From assembly GCA_934424575.1 (NCBI GenBank), contig CAKRXU010000007.1, positions 46,910-110,909 on the forward strand: a stretch of 64,000 nt of DNA. Direction: 5' to 3'. Origin of the DNA: an uncultured Blautia sp. (GTDB taxonomy: Bacteria; Bacillota; Clostridia; Lachnospirales; Lachnospiraceae). Shown here in pieces: positions 26,524 to 35,192 of this stretch (positions within the stretch are counted from its first letter, which is position 1; each line of letters starts with the position of its first letter). The translations under genes were made by a program, and so were the position numbers. The notes under the pieces are model-generated. The model was not told where the DNA came from and ran no database searches. It worked only from the letters and a program-made list of their open reading frames with translations.

Positions 26524-27525
26524 TTATAATTCGCCGTTAATTTCAACCGGATATGTACTTTGTCCTTGTCTTAGCTCCACGGATAAAATCTGTCTGTATG
26601 GAACGGGTTCCTTCTCTTCAATCAGATTTATGACCGTTTTGGCACAGGTCTCTGCCAGAAATTTCACATTCTGACAGACAGACGTTACTTCCGGATAGCA
26701 GACCCTGCTGACATCCATGCCGTCATAGGTGACTACTTTGAGATCTTCCGGGACTCTCTTACCTGCTTTGAGGGCAAGATGCATATAATAAAGTGCCGGC
26801 TGGTCAGCCGCAAAGACACCGTCCGCATCCGGGTATTTCTTCATCGCCTCAGCTGCTGCATCCCAGTAAGACTGATGATCAAATTTGTTCCATTCCATCG
26901 TCAGATCCAGAACTTCTACACCATGCTCCTTCAAAGTGCTCTCAAATATGGTATGTCTGTCGTTTGCTGCCACATTCGGAGCAATTCCTGTAATGTGGAC
27001 GACTCTTTTGCAGTGATTTTTGATCATGATCTCTGCAGCAAGTTTACCACCATAAATATGATCAGAACCAACCATTGGAATTTCCGGTCCAAAATCCTGA
27101 TCCAGCGCAACGATCGTGTGTTTTCTGTTGGCGTATTCCTTCCAGTGCAGGGTGTGTGCACCGGTGATGATCCCGTCCACCATATTGCGGTCGAGCATAT
27201 TCAGATAATCGCGCTCTCTGTTACTGCTTCCTACGGTATTGCAGATCATCGCTTTGTAGCCTCTCTTATAAAGTGCCACCTCCGTCTCACGTGCAAATGC
27301 TGAGAAAAAAGGATGATCCAGATCCGGGATCAGAACGCCTATGATCCCTGTCTTATTGCGGAATAAATTTCGTGCCAGTTCATTCGGTGTATATTCCAGG
27401 TCGCTGATCGCCTGTTCAATCTTCTTGCGGGTGTCAACAGCAACGTAACCGCTGCCGTTTATTACTCTGGACACAGTGCCGACCCCTACCCCGGCTTTCT
27501 GTGCCACATCTTTGATACTTGCCAT
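26524..27525 (-). CDS. LacI-family transcriptional regulator of the fructoside operon
   Basis: 333 residues. N-terminal HTH ASIKDVAQKAGVGVGTVSRVI (2-22) and hinge helix YTPNELARNL, then a periplasmic-binding-like sugar domain with YDGMDVSR near 270. It probably represses the binding-protein/permease/GH32 operon 400 bases downstream and its own gene; effector likely a fructoside, inferred from context only. Confidence 0.9.
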   Translation of the reverse strand: MASIKDVAQKAGVGVGTVSRVINGSGYVAVDTRKKIEQAISDLEYTPNELARNLFRNKTGIIGVLIPDLDHPFFSAFARETEVALYKRGYKAMICNTVGSSNRERDYLNMLDRNMVDGIITGAHTLHWKEYANRKHTIVALDQDFGPEIPMVGSDHIYGGKLAAEIMIKNHCKRVVHITGIAPNVAANDRHTIFESTLKEHGVEVLDLTMEWNKFDHQSYWDAAAEAMKKYPDADGVFAADQPALYYMHLALKAGKRVPEDLKVVTYDGMDVSRVCYPEVTSVCQNVKFLAETCAKTVINLIEEKEPVPYRQILSVELRQGQSTYPVEINGEL

Positions 27526-27556
27526 TCTTACTTCAGTTAACCTTTCTTTATGTGAA

Positions 27557-27572
27557 TTGAAAACATTTCCAA
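27557..27572. promoter_or_regulatory. Operator / cre-like palindrome before the lacI-type gene
   Basis: TTGAAAACATTTCCAA is an imperfect palindrome (12 of 16 positions symmetric) about 32 bases before the start. It may be an autoregulatory or CcpA-type site. Confidence 0.45.
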
Positions 27573-27764
27573 TCGTATTTCGCGGTAGATTGTTGATTAT
27601 ACAACATGATTCTGCAAATGCATCAACATATTGTATAAGTTGTATTATATAGATTATAGCATAGCAAAATTTTCTTTACAATTATCATCATGCGCGAAAA
27701 ACTCTGCGTTTTTTCGTCAAAGTCAATATATCTGTTATTATCCACACCAGCCTGATCAATGCAC

Positions 27765-27797
27765 ATAAAAAACGGGGCCGCCATACGGCAGTCCCAT
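27765..27797 (-). terminator. ATP synthase operon terminator
   Basis: GGGACTGCC pairs with GGCGGCCCC around GTAT, followed by CGTTTTTTATG on the minus strand, about 19 bases past the atpC stop. Confidence 0.85.
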
Positions 27798-27815
27798 TTC
27801 CTGACTTTTTATTTC

Positions 27816-28229
27816 TTATATGTTGTTGTTTTTTGTGACACGAAGTCTTGTCATTGCTCTTGCGAGTGCTGCCTGACTTCTGTGATATTCCACGATGCTC
27901 TGTTTCTGGCGAAGCTGTTCCTCCGCGCGGTCTCTTGCCTCTTCTGCTCTGCGGATATCAATCTCTTCCGGACGTTCCACAGTCAGACAGAACAGTTTCG
28001 CACGGTTGTTGATCATCTCAACGAAACCGGAACTTACCGCAACTACTGTCCAGTTGCCCTCGGCATCCTCGAAGCGCATCTCTCCCGGAACGATCGCACA
28101 GATCATATTGGCATGATGTGCCAGAAATTCCTTCTGTCCATCCTCTGCCGGAATGATAAGAGATTTCGCTCTCCCGGCAAAAAACTGTCTGTTGGCAGCA
28201 TAAATCTCAAGTCCGAATGTACTTTCCAT
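27816..28229 (-). CDS. atpC: F1Fo ATP synthase epsilon subunit
   Basis: 137 residues: beta-barrel (LEIYAANRQFFAGRAKSLIIPAEDG ... HHANMICAIVPGE) and C-terminal two-helix arm rich in Arg/Glu. It sits on the rotor and can inhibit ATP hydrolysis. I chose ATG 28229 with GGGGTGAGG just upstream; a GTG three codons earlier overlaps that site. Last gene of the operon, 15 bases after atpD. Confidence 0.92.
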   Translation of the reverse strand: MESTFGLEIYAANRQFFAGRAKSLIIPAEDGQKEFLAHHANMICAIVPGEMRFEDAEGNWTVVAVSSGFVEMINNRAKLFCLTVERPEEIDIRRAEEARDRAEEQLRQKQSIVEYHRSQAALARAMTRLRVTKNNNI

Positions 28230-28244
28230 GAGCCTCACCCCTTA

Positions 28245-29636
28245 TTATTCTGATAAAGTTTTGGCTTTTTCGATTACTTCGTCAATGGTTCCTACGTTGA
28301 AGAATGCATTCTCCGGATACTGATCCATCTCACCATTGATGATCATCTTGAATCCACGGATGGTCTCCTTGAGTGGAACGTATTTACCAGGAATACCTGT
28401 GAAGTTCTCCGCTACATGGAATGGCTGAGACAGGAATTTCTGAATCTTTCTTGCACGGAATACGGTATTCTTATCTTCGTCGGAAAGTTCTTCCATACCA
28501 AGGATTGCGATGATATCCTGCAGTTCTTTGTATTTCTGAAGGATCTCCTGTACTCTACGTGCAACTTCGTAATGTTCCTCACCTACTACATCAGCTTCCA
28601 GGATACGGGAAGTAGATTCCAGCGGATCAACAGCCGGATAAATACCCTGCTCTACGATCTTACGGGAAAGTACGGTTGTCGCATCCAGATGTGCGAATGT
28701 TGTCGCAGGAGCCGGGTCAGTCAAGTCATCGGCAGGTACGTATACGGCCTGTACAGAAGTAACAGAACCGGATGTTGTAGATGCGATACGCTCCTGAAGT
28801 TCACCCATCTCAGTTGCCAGTGTAGGCTGATAACCTACTGCGGAAGGCATACGTCCAAGAAGTGCGGATACCTCAGAACCAGCCTGTACAAAACGGAAAA
28901 TGTTATCAATAAACAGAAGTACGTCTCTGTGCTCTGTATCACGGAAATATTCAGCCATGGTAAGACCTGTCTCCGCAACACGCATACGGGATCCCGGCGG
29001 CTCGTTCATCTGTCCAAACACTAAGGCTGTTTTCTTGAGAACGCCGGACTCTCTCATTTCTGACCAGAGGTCATTACCTTCACGGGAACGCTCTCCGACA
29101 CCTGTAAAGATAGAATATCCGCCATGCTCTGTAGCGATATTCTGGATCAGTTCCTGGATTAGGACAGTCTTACCAACACCGGCACCACCGAACAGACCGA
29201 TCTTACCACCCTTTGCATAAGGAGCAAGGAGGTCGATGACCTTGATACCTGTCTCCAGGATCTCTACTGCCGGTTTCTGATCTTCAAAACTTGGCGGATC
29301 TCTGTGGATCACCCAATGCTCTGCATCGTCCAGAGGCTCTCCTCCATCAACTGTCTCTCCAAGGACATTAAAAAGTCGTCCCAGAGTACAGTCACCAACA
29401 GGAACCTTGATTCCGCTTCCTGTTGCGATTACTTCTCTGTCTCTCTGAAGTCCCTCACTGGCACTTAACATGATGCAGCGAACCACATCATTTCCCAGGT
29501 GCTGAGAAACTTCCATAACGCATTTCTTACCGTTGTTTTCGACTTCGAGGGCATCTTTGATATCAGGGAGATCGCCGTCCTCAAAAACAACATCTACAAC
29601 AGGTCCCATGACCTGTACAATCTTACCTTTACTCAT
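28245..29636 (-). CDS. atpD: F1Fo ATP synthase beta subunit
   Basis: 463 residues, the catalytic subunit. Walker A GGAGVGKTVL near 150-160, catalytic GERSREGNDL, Walker B LLFIDNIFRF and the DELSEED-like EELSDEDK near 390. Start ATG 29636 (MSKGKIVQVMG) with GGAAG upstream; 13 extra codons before it are not supported. Gap of 5 bases to atpG. Confidence 0.97.
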   Translation of the reverse strand: MSKGKIVQVMGPVVDVVFEDGDLPDIKDALEVENNGKKCVMEVSQHLGNDVVRCIMLSASEGLQRDREVIATGSGIKVPVGDCTLGRLFNVLGETVDGGEPLDDAEHWVIHRDPPSFEDQKPAVEILETGIKVIDLLAPYAKGGKIGLFGGAGVGKTVLIQELIQNIATEHGGYSIFTGVGERSREGNDLWSEMRESGVLKKTALVFGQMNEPPGSRMRVAETGLTMAEYFRDTEHRDVLLFIDNIFRFVQAGSEVSALLGRMPSAVGYQPTLATEMGELQERIASTTSGSVTSVQAVYVPADDLTDPAPATTFAHLDATTVLSRKIVEQGIYPAVDPLESTSRILEADVVGEEHYEVARRVQEILQKYKELQDIIAILGMEELSDEDKNTVFRARKIQKFLSQPFHVAENFTGIPGKYVPLKETIRGFKMIINGEMDQYPENAFFNVGTIDEVIEKAKTLSE

Positions 29637-29641
29637 TATCG

Positions 29642-30532
29642 TCACTTCCTTCTCTGGGCTTTCGCACCACTGCAAACTTCTGTGATCTCCTGTGTGATCG
29701 CGGCCTGACGTGCACGGTTATACTGAATGGAAAGATCCTGCAGCATTTTCTTTGCACTGTCTGTTGAGGACTGCATGGCTGTCATTCTCGCATTGTTCTC
29801 ACTGGCATATGCCTCTACAAGACAGCCGTAGATCACACCTGTCAGGTAATTCGGGATCATAATGTCCAGCACGCCATCTGCAGAAGGGAACATCTCGATC
29901 TCTTCCTGATGAACTTCTACTGGTACCTGAAGCGGTGAAAAGTTTGTTTTCTTTAAAGGAAGAAGCTGCATATTTACCGGTTCCATCACAACTGCATTCT
30001 GCATCTGTGTATAGATGATATGCACCTCATCCACTTCTCTTTCCAGAAAGCTTCTTACAACTTCCTCACTGATCATTCTTGCACGATGCATGGTCGGCTT
30101 CTGTACGGTATAACGGAAGCTTCCATCCATGTCCACATCCTTTTTGCCAAAATACTGACGGCCTACCATACCGAGGACGTATAACTTGTGATATCCCGGT
30201 GTGGCTGCCATGAATTCCTCTGTCATCTTGGTGATGTTGTGGTTGTATGCACCAGCCATACCCTTATCTCCGGTAACCACGATCGTTGCGACCTTTCGCT
30301 CTTCCTGCGGGATCAGATGACGCACGCTGAAGAACGGATGCTGGATATCCGGGATATGACGGAGGATCCTGGCGATCGCGCCCTGCATGTTGTAGAAGTA
30401 AGGCTCGGTATCGGACAGTATCTTCTTGGCTTTTTTCATTTTGGAAGAGGAAATCATATACATGGCATTGGTAATCTTCATCGTGTCCTGGACACTGCTT
30501 ATCCTGCTTTTTATTTCTCTTGCATTTGCCAT
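29642..30532 (-). CDS. atpG: F1Fo ATP synthase gamma subunit
   Basis: 296 residues; the central rotor shaft. N-terminal helix ANAREIKSRISSVQDTMKIT and C-terminal helix SAKKMLQDLSIQYNRARQAAITQEI are the two arms of its coiled coil. Between them is a Rossmann-like part with VTGDKGMAGAYN. Confidence 0.95.
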   Translation of the reverse strand: MANAREIKSRISSVQDTMKITNAMYMISSSKMKKAKKILSDTEPYFYNMQGAIARILRHIPDIQHPFFSVRHLIPQEERKVATIVVTGDKGMAGAYNHNITKMTEEFMAATPGYHKLYVLGMVGRQYFGKKDVDMDGSFRYTVQKPTMHRARMISEEVVRSFLEREVDEVHIIYTQMQNAVVMEPVNMQLLPLKKTNFSPLQVPVEVHQEEIEMFPSADGVLDIMIPNYLTGVIYGCLVEAYASENNARMTAMQSSTDSAKKMLQDLSIQYNRARQAAITQEITEVCSGAKAQRRK

Positions 30533-30557
30533 AAGTTCCTCCTATGCAATCTCTGCT

Positions 30558-32081
30558 TTATTTTGCGGCTGCACGATCCTTGAATTCATCTGCAACCTGA
30601 AGGATTTTTTCTCCGAGTTCGTCGCTTAAGACTTTGCTCTCATCGATTTCTTTGCCGATTTCAGGATATACGTTATCGAAGTATTCGAGCATATCCATCT
30701 GATATTTCTTCACAGCCTTCTTATCCACATGAACCAGCTTCTTGTGGGTCGCTGTCCACAGTGTGATAACCTGCTGGTGGAGAGAAAGTGGATTACACAG
30801 CGGCTGTTTCAGAAGTTCCATCAGGCATCCGCCGTAAGCAAGCTGTGCTTTGGTCGCATCATCCAGATCAGAACTGAACTGGGTGAATACTTCCATCTCA
30901 CGGTACTGTGCCAGGTCGATACGGACACTTCCGGAAGCTTTCTTCATTGCCTTGGTCTGCGCTGCACCACCAACTCGGGATACGGAAAGACCTACGTTGA
31001 CCGCCGGTCTCATACCTGAGAAGAACAGGTCACTCTCGAGGAAGATCTGTCCGTCTGTGATGGAAATTACGTTGGTAGGAATGTATGCGGATACATCTCC
31101 TGCCTGTGTCTCGATGATCGGAAGTGCTGTAATGGAGCCCCCGCCAAGTTCATCACTCAGACGGCTGGAACGCTCCAGAAGTCTGGAATGAAGGTAGAAT
31201 ACGTCACCAGGATATGCTTCACGTCCCGGAGAACGCTCCAGAAGCAGTGACAGTGCACGGTATGCAACTGCATGCTTGCTCAGATCATCGTATACGATCA
31301 GGACATCCTTGCCTTTGTACATGAAGTACTCTGCAAGTGCTGTTCCTGCATAAGGAGCAATGTACTGAAGCGGCGCACAGTCGCTTGCTGTTGAGGAAAA
31401 TACTGTGGTATATTCCATAGCTCCGTATTTCTCAAGGTTTGATACAACTTTGGCTACGGTAGAAGCTTTCTGACCGATCGCCACATAAATACAGATCACG
31501 TCCTTACCCTTCTGGTTCAGGATCGTATCGATTGCGAGGGAAGTCTTACCAGTCTGTCTGTCACCGATGATAAGTTCTCGCTGTCCACGTCCGATCGGGA
31601 ACATGGAATCAAGTGAAAGGATTCCTGTCTCCAGTGGTACGTTGACGGATTTACGGTCGATGATTCCAGGCGCCGGGTTCTCTACCGGACGGTAATCCTG
31701 TTCTTTGATATCACCTTTACCGTCAATCGGGGCTCCAAGGGCATTGACGATTCGTCCTACGAAACCATCACCAACAGGGATACCTGCCTGCTTACCGGTT
31801 CTGGTTACCTTGGTTCCTTCTTTGATTCCGGTATCCTTGCCAAACAGAATGCATCCCATGCTGTTTGTACGGATATCCTGAACCATTCCCTTGAGTCCGT
31901 TTTCAAATACTACAACCTCGCCATACATAGCGTGGTCAATTCCATAAACAGTTGCAATTCCATCTCCTACGGAAATGACCGTTCCTACTTCCTGGTTCTG
32001 GCTGATCTCGTCATAATTCTCTATTTCTTCTTTCAGAATGGAAATAATCTCATCTGGATTGATTGCACTCAACGTGTTCAC
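30558..32081 (-). CDS. atpA: F1Fo ATP synthase alpha subunit
   Basis: 507 residues, the non-catalytic nucleotide-binding partner of beta. Walker A GDRQTGKTSLA near 170, Walker B VLIVYDDLSKHAVAYR, and the Arg-finger region SVSRVGGAAQTKAM near 365-378. It overlaps the atpH stop by 4 bases. Confidence 0.97.
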   Translation of the reverse strand: MNTLSAINPDEIISILKEEIENYDEISQNQEVGTVISVGDGIATVYGIDHAMYGEVVVFENGLKGMVQDIRTNSMGCILFGKDTGIKEGTKVTRTGKQAGIPVGDGFVGRIVNALGAPIDGKGDIKEQDYRPVENPAPGIIDRKSVNVPLETGILSLDSMFPIGRGQRELIIGDRQTGKTSLAIDTILNQKGKDVICIYVAIGQKASTVAKVVSNLEKYGAMEYTTVFSSTASDCAPLQYIAPYAGTALAEYFMYKGKDVLIVYDDLSKHAVAYRALSLLLERSPGREAYPGDVFYLHSRLLERSSRLSDELGGGSITALPIIETQAGDVSAYIPTNVISITDGQIFLESDLFFSGMRPAVNVGLSVSRVGGAAQTKAMKKASGSVRIDLAQYREMEVFTQFSSDLDDATKAQLAYGGCLMELLKQPLCNPLSLHQQVITLWTATHKKLVHVDKKAVKKYQMDMLEYFDNVYPEIGKEIDESKVLSDELGEKILQVADEFKDRAAAK

Positions 32082-32581
32082 CTCCGGGTCAATTTCTGTT
32101 CCAGCTTGCGGTAACGTCCCCGCAGGCTCCAGTCATATTCGCGTCCGCCTGCCAGAAGGGAAAATCCTCCGATCAGGCTCTTGTCTTCTATCATTTCTAT
32201 CTCGGCCTTCTGAGCCTCAAATTCCCGGCATAAAAATGCTTTGATACCATCAAGCTGTGCTTCCTTCGGTGCTGTCACATAACGCATTACTGCGTGGATC
32301 GTATTCTCATGCTGTCTGCACAGTTCTTCATAATCTTGAAAGATTTCTTCAAGCAGATCGGTTCTGTGATGCTTACAGATGACCTTGATGAAATTTCTCA
32401 TTTCTTCTGGAACCACTCTGTCGATCACTTTCGCCTTGGTCTCAAAAGGCACTAACGGGTTCTCAAGACTCTGTGTGAGTTCTGGAACCTCCCGGAATAT
32501 TTCTTTTGTATTCTGTATGACCTCTCTGGAAACAGAAAGGTCATACAAAGTTTTTGCATAATTAACGGCGGTCACTGTCAT
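32078..32581 (-). CDS. atpH: F1Fo ATP synthase delta subunit
   Basis: 167 residues, joining the peripheral stalk to F1. Starts TVTAVNYAKTLYDLS and ends with the weakly conserved SLIGGFSLLAGGREYDWSLRGRY typical of the C-terminal part. ATG 32581 has AGGTGA five bases upstream and lies inside the atpF end (20-base overlap); a GTG three codons earlier is less likely. Confidence 0.93.
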   Translation of the reverse strand: MTVTAVNYAKTLYDLSVSREVIQNTKEIFREVPELTQSLENPLVPFETKAKVIDRVVPEEMRNFIKVICKHHRTDLLEEIFQDYEELCRQHENTIHAVMRYVTAPKEAQLDGIKAFLCREFEAQKAEIEMIEDKSLIGGFSLLAGGREYDWSLRGRYRKLEQKLTRR

Positions 32582-33071
32582 CTGGATCACCTGCTTCTTC
32601 TATAAACTGGTCATACAGGGATAAATCCTGTTCTGCTCCACTGTTTCTGCCAATAATTTTGCCAGCGGCTTCCATAGCAAGAGAGGCAACATCGTCTTTC
32701 ATCTGACGCATAGCGTTCTCGCGCTCTGTGTTGATGTCCTCCTGTGCCTTGGCAAGCATTGCAGATACCTTTGCCTGTGTATCTTCCACAGTGCGGTCTG
32801 CCTGTGCTTTGGCTTCTTTTCTGGCCTGCTCCATAATCTGGTAGGATTCTTCTTTGGCGGATTTCAATGCACCCTCGTACTGTTCCTTAAGTGCCTTCGC
32901 CTGATCCTCCTGCGCCTTTGCTCCTGCAAACTGCTGATCGATCATAGCCTTTCTTTCGTCCATCACTTTGATGATCGGTCCGAATAAAAACTTCTTCATC
33001 AATAAATAAAGAACTAACAGGTTGATGATCGTAAAGACAAGGTTGATGTCAATTTTTATCACCTGGTCCAC
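32562..33071 (-). CDS. atpF: F1Fo ATP synthase subunit b
   Basis: 169 residues. One N-terminal membrane helix (LVFTIINLLVLYLLMKKFLF) and a long charged helix that dimerises as the peripheral stalk (Ala/Glu/Lys/Gln-rich, 40-150). Normal length and place in the operon. Confidence 0.95.
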   Translation of the reverse strand: MDQVIKIDINLVFTIINLLVLYLLMKKFLFGPIIKVMDERKAMIDQQFAGAKAQEDQAKALKEQYEGALKSAKEESYQIMEQARKEAKAQADRTVEDTQAKVSAMLAKAQEDINTERENAMRQMKDDVASLAMEAAGKIIGRNSGAEQDLSLYDQFIEEAGDPDDSDRR

Positions 33072-33102
33072 CTGCCTCTCTGAATTTTCTTGTTCTTTAT
33101 CA

Positions 33103-33327
33103 TTAGCCCAGCATGATGATGATCAGAAGTCCGATTACGAAACCGTAAATAGCTGTTGCCTCGGCAAGAGCACAACCTAACAGCAGGTTTTTGCTGATCT
33201 TGCTTTCTGCTTCTGGCTGTCTTGCGATTGCTTCAACTGCTTTGGAAGTTGCGATACCGATACCAATACCTGCTCCAATACCTGTGAGAACTGCGATAGC
33301 TGCTCCGATTGCTACTAATGTTGACAT
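33103..33327 (-). CDS. atpE: F1Fo ATP synthase subunit c
   Basis: 74 residues, two-helix hairpin with the RQPEA loop (36-40) and ion-binding Glu56 in LAEATAIY. Positions that bind sodium in known Na+-type rings (Gln32, Ser66 of Ilyobacter) are Ile23 and Ala57 here, though the Thr and Tyr remain. This favours proton coupling, by analogy only. Confidence 0.95.
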   Translation of the reverse strand: MSTLVAIGAAIAVLTGIGAGIGIGIATSKAVEAIARQPEAESKISKNLLLGCALAEATAIYGFVIGLLIIIMLG

Positions 33328-33363
33328 ACTTTTTTCCTCCTGAATTTTAACAAATTTTCTGTC

Positions 33364-34029
33364 TTACTCGATTGCTTCCTTGATGAACAAGGATGTTAAA
33401 AATACAAATACGTAAGCCTGTATAAATCCGTCAAAGAAATCAAAATACAGACTGAATGGAAGCGGAAGAATTGCCGGACATATGAATTCAATTAATTTCA
33501 TTACAACAAAACTTCCGAGGACGTTACCAAATAATCGCATACAAAGAGATGTCGGTCTGATCGCCAGCTCCAGGATGTTGATCGGAACCATGATCGGTAC
33601 AGGCTCTGCAAAACTCTTAAGGAAACCCTTAAGTCCTTTCTTGTGAAATCCTGAATATTCGATCAGAATAATACTCATCAGCGACAGTGCTATGGTGACG
33701 TTCATATCCTTCGTCGGTGGTGTGAACCCAAACACGCCTGCTATATTGGCTATTCCAATGAAAATTACGGTTGACATCAGATAAGGGATATATTGTTTTC
33801 CCTCTTCTCCCAGAATTCCCATAAAGAAATCCTGAAGGAAACTTACTCCTGATTCCAGAAGAAGCTGCTTCTTGCCTGGATTCTCGACCTTGAGATTTCG
33901 AACCAGTATCAGAGACAGTATTACCAGGACTCCCATAATGACCCAGGTAACAACGACGCTCTCTGCAATCGGTACTCCGCCGAACACTGGTAACGTAAAT
34001 GCTGTCTTGCTCTCAAGTTCTTCTGCCAA
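33364..34029 (-). CDS. atpB: F1Fo ATP synthase subunit a
   Basis: 221 residues from TTG 34029. Five or six membrane helices; essential Arg lies in ELAIRPTSLCMRLFGN. The start is unclear: the only strong ribosome site (AAGGAGGG) is about 27 bases from this TTG but 6 bases from an in-frame ACG at 34048-34050, which would give a 228-residue protein. First gene of the atp operon; no atpI-like gene precedes it. Confidence 0.92.
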   Translation of the reverse strand: MAEELESKTAFTLPVFGGVPIAESVVVTWVIMGVLVILSLILVRNLKVENPGKKQLLLESGVSFLQDFFMGILGEEGKQYIPYLMSTVIFIGIANIAGVFGFTPPTKDMNVTIALSLMSIILIEYSGFHKKGLKGFLKSFAEPVPIMVPINILELAIRPTSLCMRLFGNVLGSFVVMKLIEFICPAILPLPFSLYFDFFDGFIQAYVFVFLTSLFIKEAIE

Positions 34030-34076
34030 TGTGGCTGATAAATTCCCCGTCTTTCTCCCTCCTTTTCTCTCGACCA

Positions 34077-34095
34077 GACCAATGTAATATTGGTC
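34077..34095 (-). other. Hairpin in the atp operon leader
   Basis: GACCAAT and ATTGGTC pair perfectly around GTAAT (7+5+7) between promoter and atpB ribosome site. No U run follows; function unknown. Confidence 0.5.
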
Positions 34096-34121
34096 ATACC
34101 GGTCTGCCGTTTGATTCCTTT

Positions 34122-34149
34122 ATTTTACGCTTTGTCAAAAAAAAGTCAA
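34122..34149 (-). promoter_or_regulatory. atp operon promoter
   Basis: TTGACT (34144-34149), 16-base T-rich spacer and TAAAAT (34122-34127) on the minus strand, about 90 bases before atpB. Confidence 0.65.
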
Positions 34150-34223
34150 TATCCATTCTCCCCATTTTGTCCAAAAAGAACAGCCGATTCTATACATATT
34201 GCACAATTATATTAAATATAACT

Positions 34224-35192
34224 TCATATTATGAGTGAGACCTCTCCATAGGCTAAAATAGACAAAGAGCCGTCAGACTCCTGTACTTTGAGCCTTCCGT
34301 CCGGGCAGATCTCCAGTGCCTTCGCCTTACGGATATCCTGCCCGTCCACGATCTGGATCTCCCTCCCCGGGACAAGATTCTGCTGGATATATTCAGGAGG
34401 TAAACGCAGTTCTCTTGTCTCTTCCAGAAGGGCATTGATAATCTCCGCAGCGAGACGATTGCGGTCCAGTTCGGCCGCCGCTTCCCGGTTCTCATACAGA
34501 GCTCCGGCGACATTCCTGATCTCAGATGGATATCCGCCCTCTGCCTCATACAGATTCAGCCCGATCCCAACTACGGCAAAGTCAATATCTCCGCTCTCAA
34601 AGTCTGTGACAGCTTCTGTCAGGATGCCGCAGACCTTCTTCTCGTTGTAATAGAGGTCATTCACCCACTTGATTCCAAGTGAGATACCAGTAGTCCGAAG
34701 GACAGCCTTATAGACTGCCACAGCCGCCTCTGCAGTGAGCAGAAGACTCTCCTTAAGGCTCCCACGAGGCTTAAGGATAACACTCAAATAGATCCCTGCT
34801 TCCTCCGGAGAGTAGAAGCTTCTGCCTCTCCGTCCTCTTCCTGCTGTCTGCTTCCCTGCCACAACGCATCCACCATGACCGGCAAGTCCGGTTACCGCCG
34901 CTTCCTTCGCAGCACGGTTGGTAGAGTCGATCTCCTGATATACCTTCAGATAAACTTCTGGTGAAACTAAAAAGGGCTGTATTGCTTCCATGGAAAGACG
35001 ATGACTGTCCTTCACCAGCATATAGCCCTTATTCTGTCCTGCCTCTATTGTATATCCTTCTTCCCTCAGGGACTTCACTGCCTTCCAGATCGCAGCTCTG
35101 GTACAGTGAAGTTCCTCGGCAAGTTTCTCTCCAGAAAGAGTTTCCCCCTTCTGCTGTTCTAATATTCCTAAAAGTTTAGATTTTACCGTCAT
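34224..35192 (-). CDS. birA: Biotin protein ligase / biotin operon repressor BirA
   Basis: 322 residues. N-terminal winged HTH (GEKLAEELHCTRAAIWKAVKSL), central ligase domain with AGRGRRGRSFYSPE (biotinyl-AMP loop) and KWVNDLYY (catalytic Lys), then a C-terminal SH3-like domain. It attaches biotin to carboxylases and can repress biotin genes. ATG 35192 has GGAGAG upstream and overlaps the WYL gene by 17 bases, so the two are coupled. Confidence 0.95.
   Translation of the reverse strand: MTVKSKLLGILEQQKGETLSGEKLAEELHCTRAAIWKAVKSLREEGYTIEAGQNKGYMLVKDSHRLSMEAIQPFLVSPEVYLKVYQEIDSTNRAAKEAAVTGLAGHGGCVVAGKQTAGRGRRGRSFYSPEEAGIYLSVILKPRGSLKESLLLTAEAAVAVYKAVLRTTGISLGIKWVNDLYYNEKKVCGILTEAVTDFESGDIDFAVVGIGLNLYEAEGGYPSEIRNVAGALYENREAAAELDRNRLAAEIINALLEETRELRLPPEYIQQNLVPGREIQIVDGQDIRKAKALEICPDGRLKVQESDGSLSILAYGEVSLII

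Noticed and set aside
30188..31191. Plus-strand open frames opposite the ATP synthase genes
   Set aside because: They mirror codon bias of atpG and atpA and have no own start signals.
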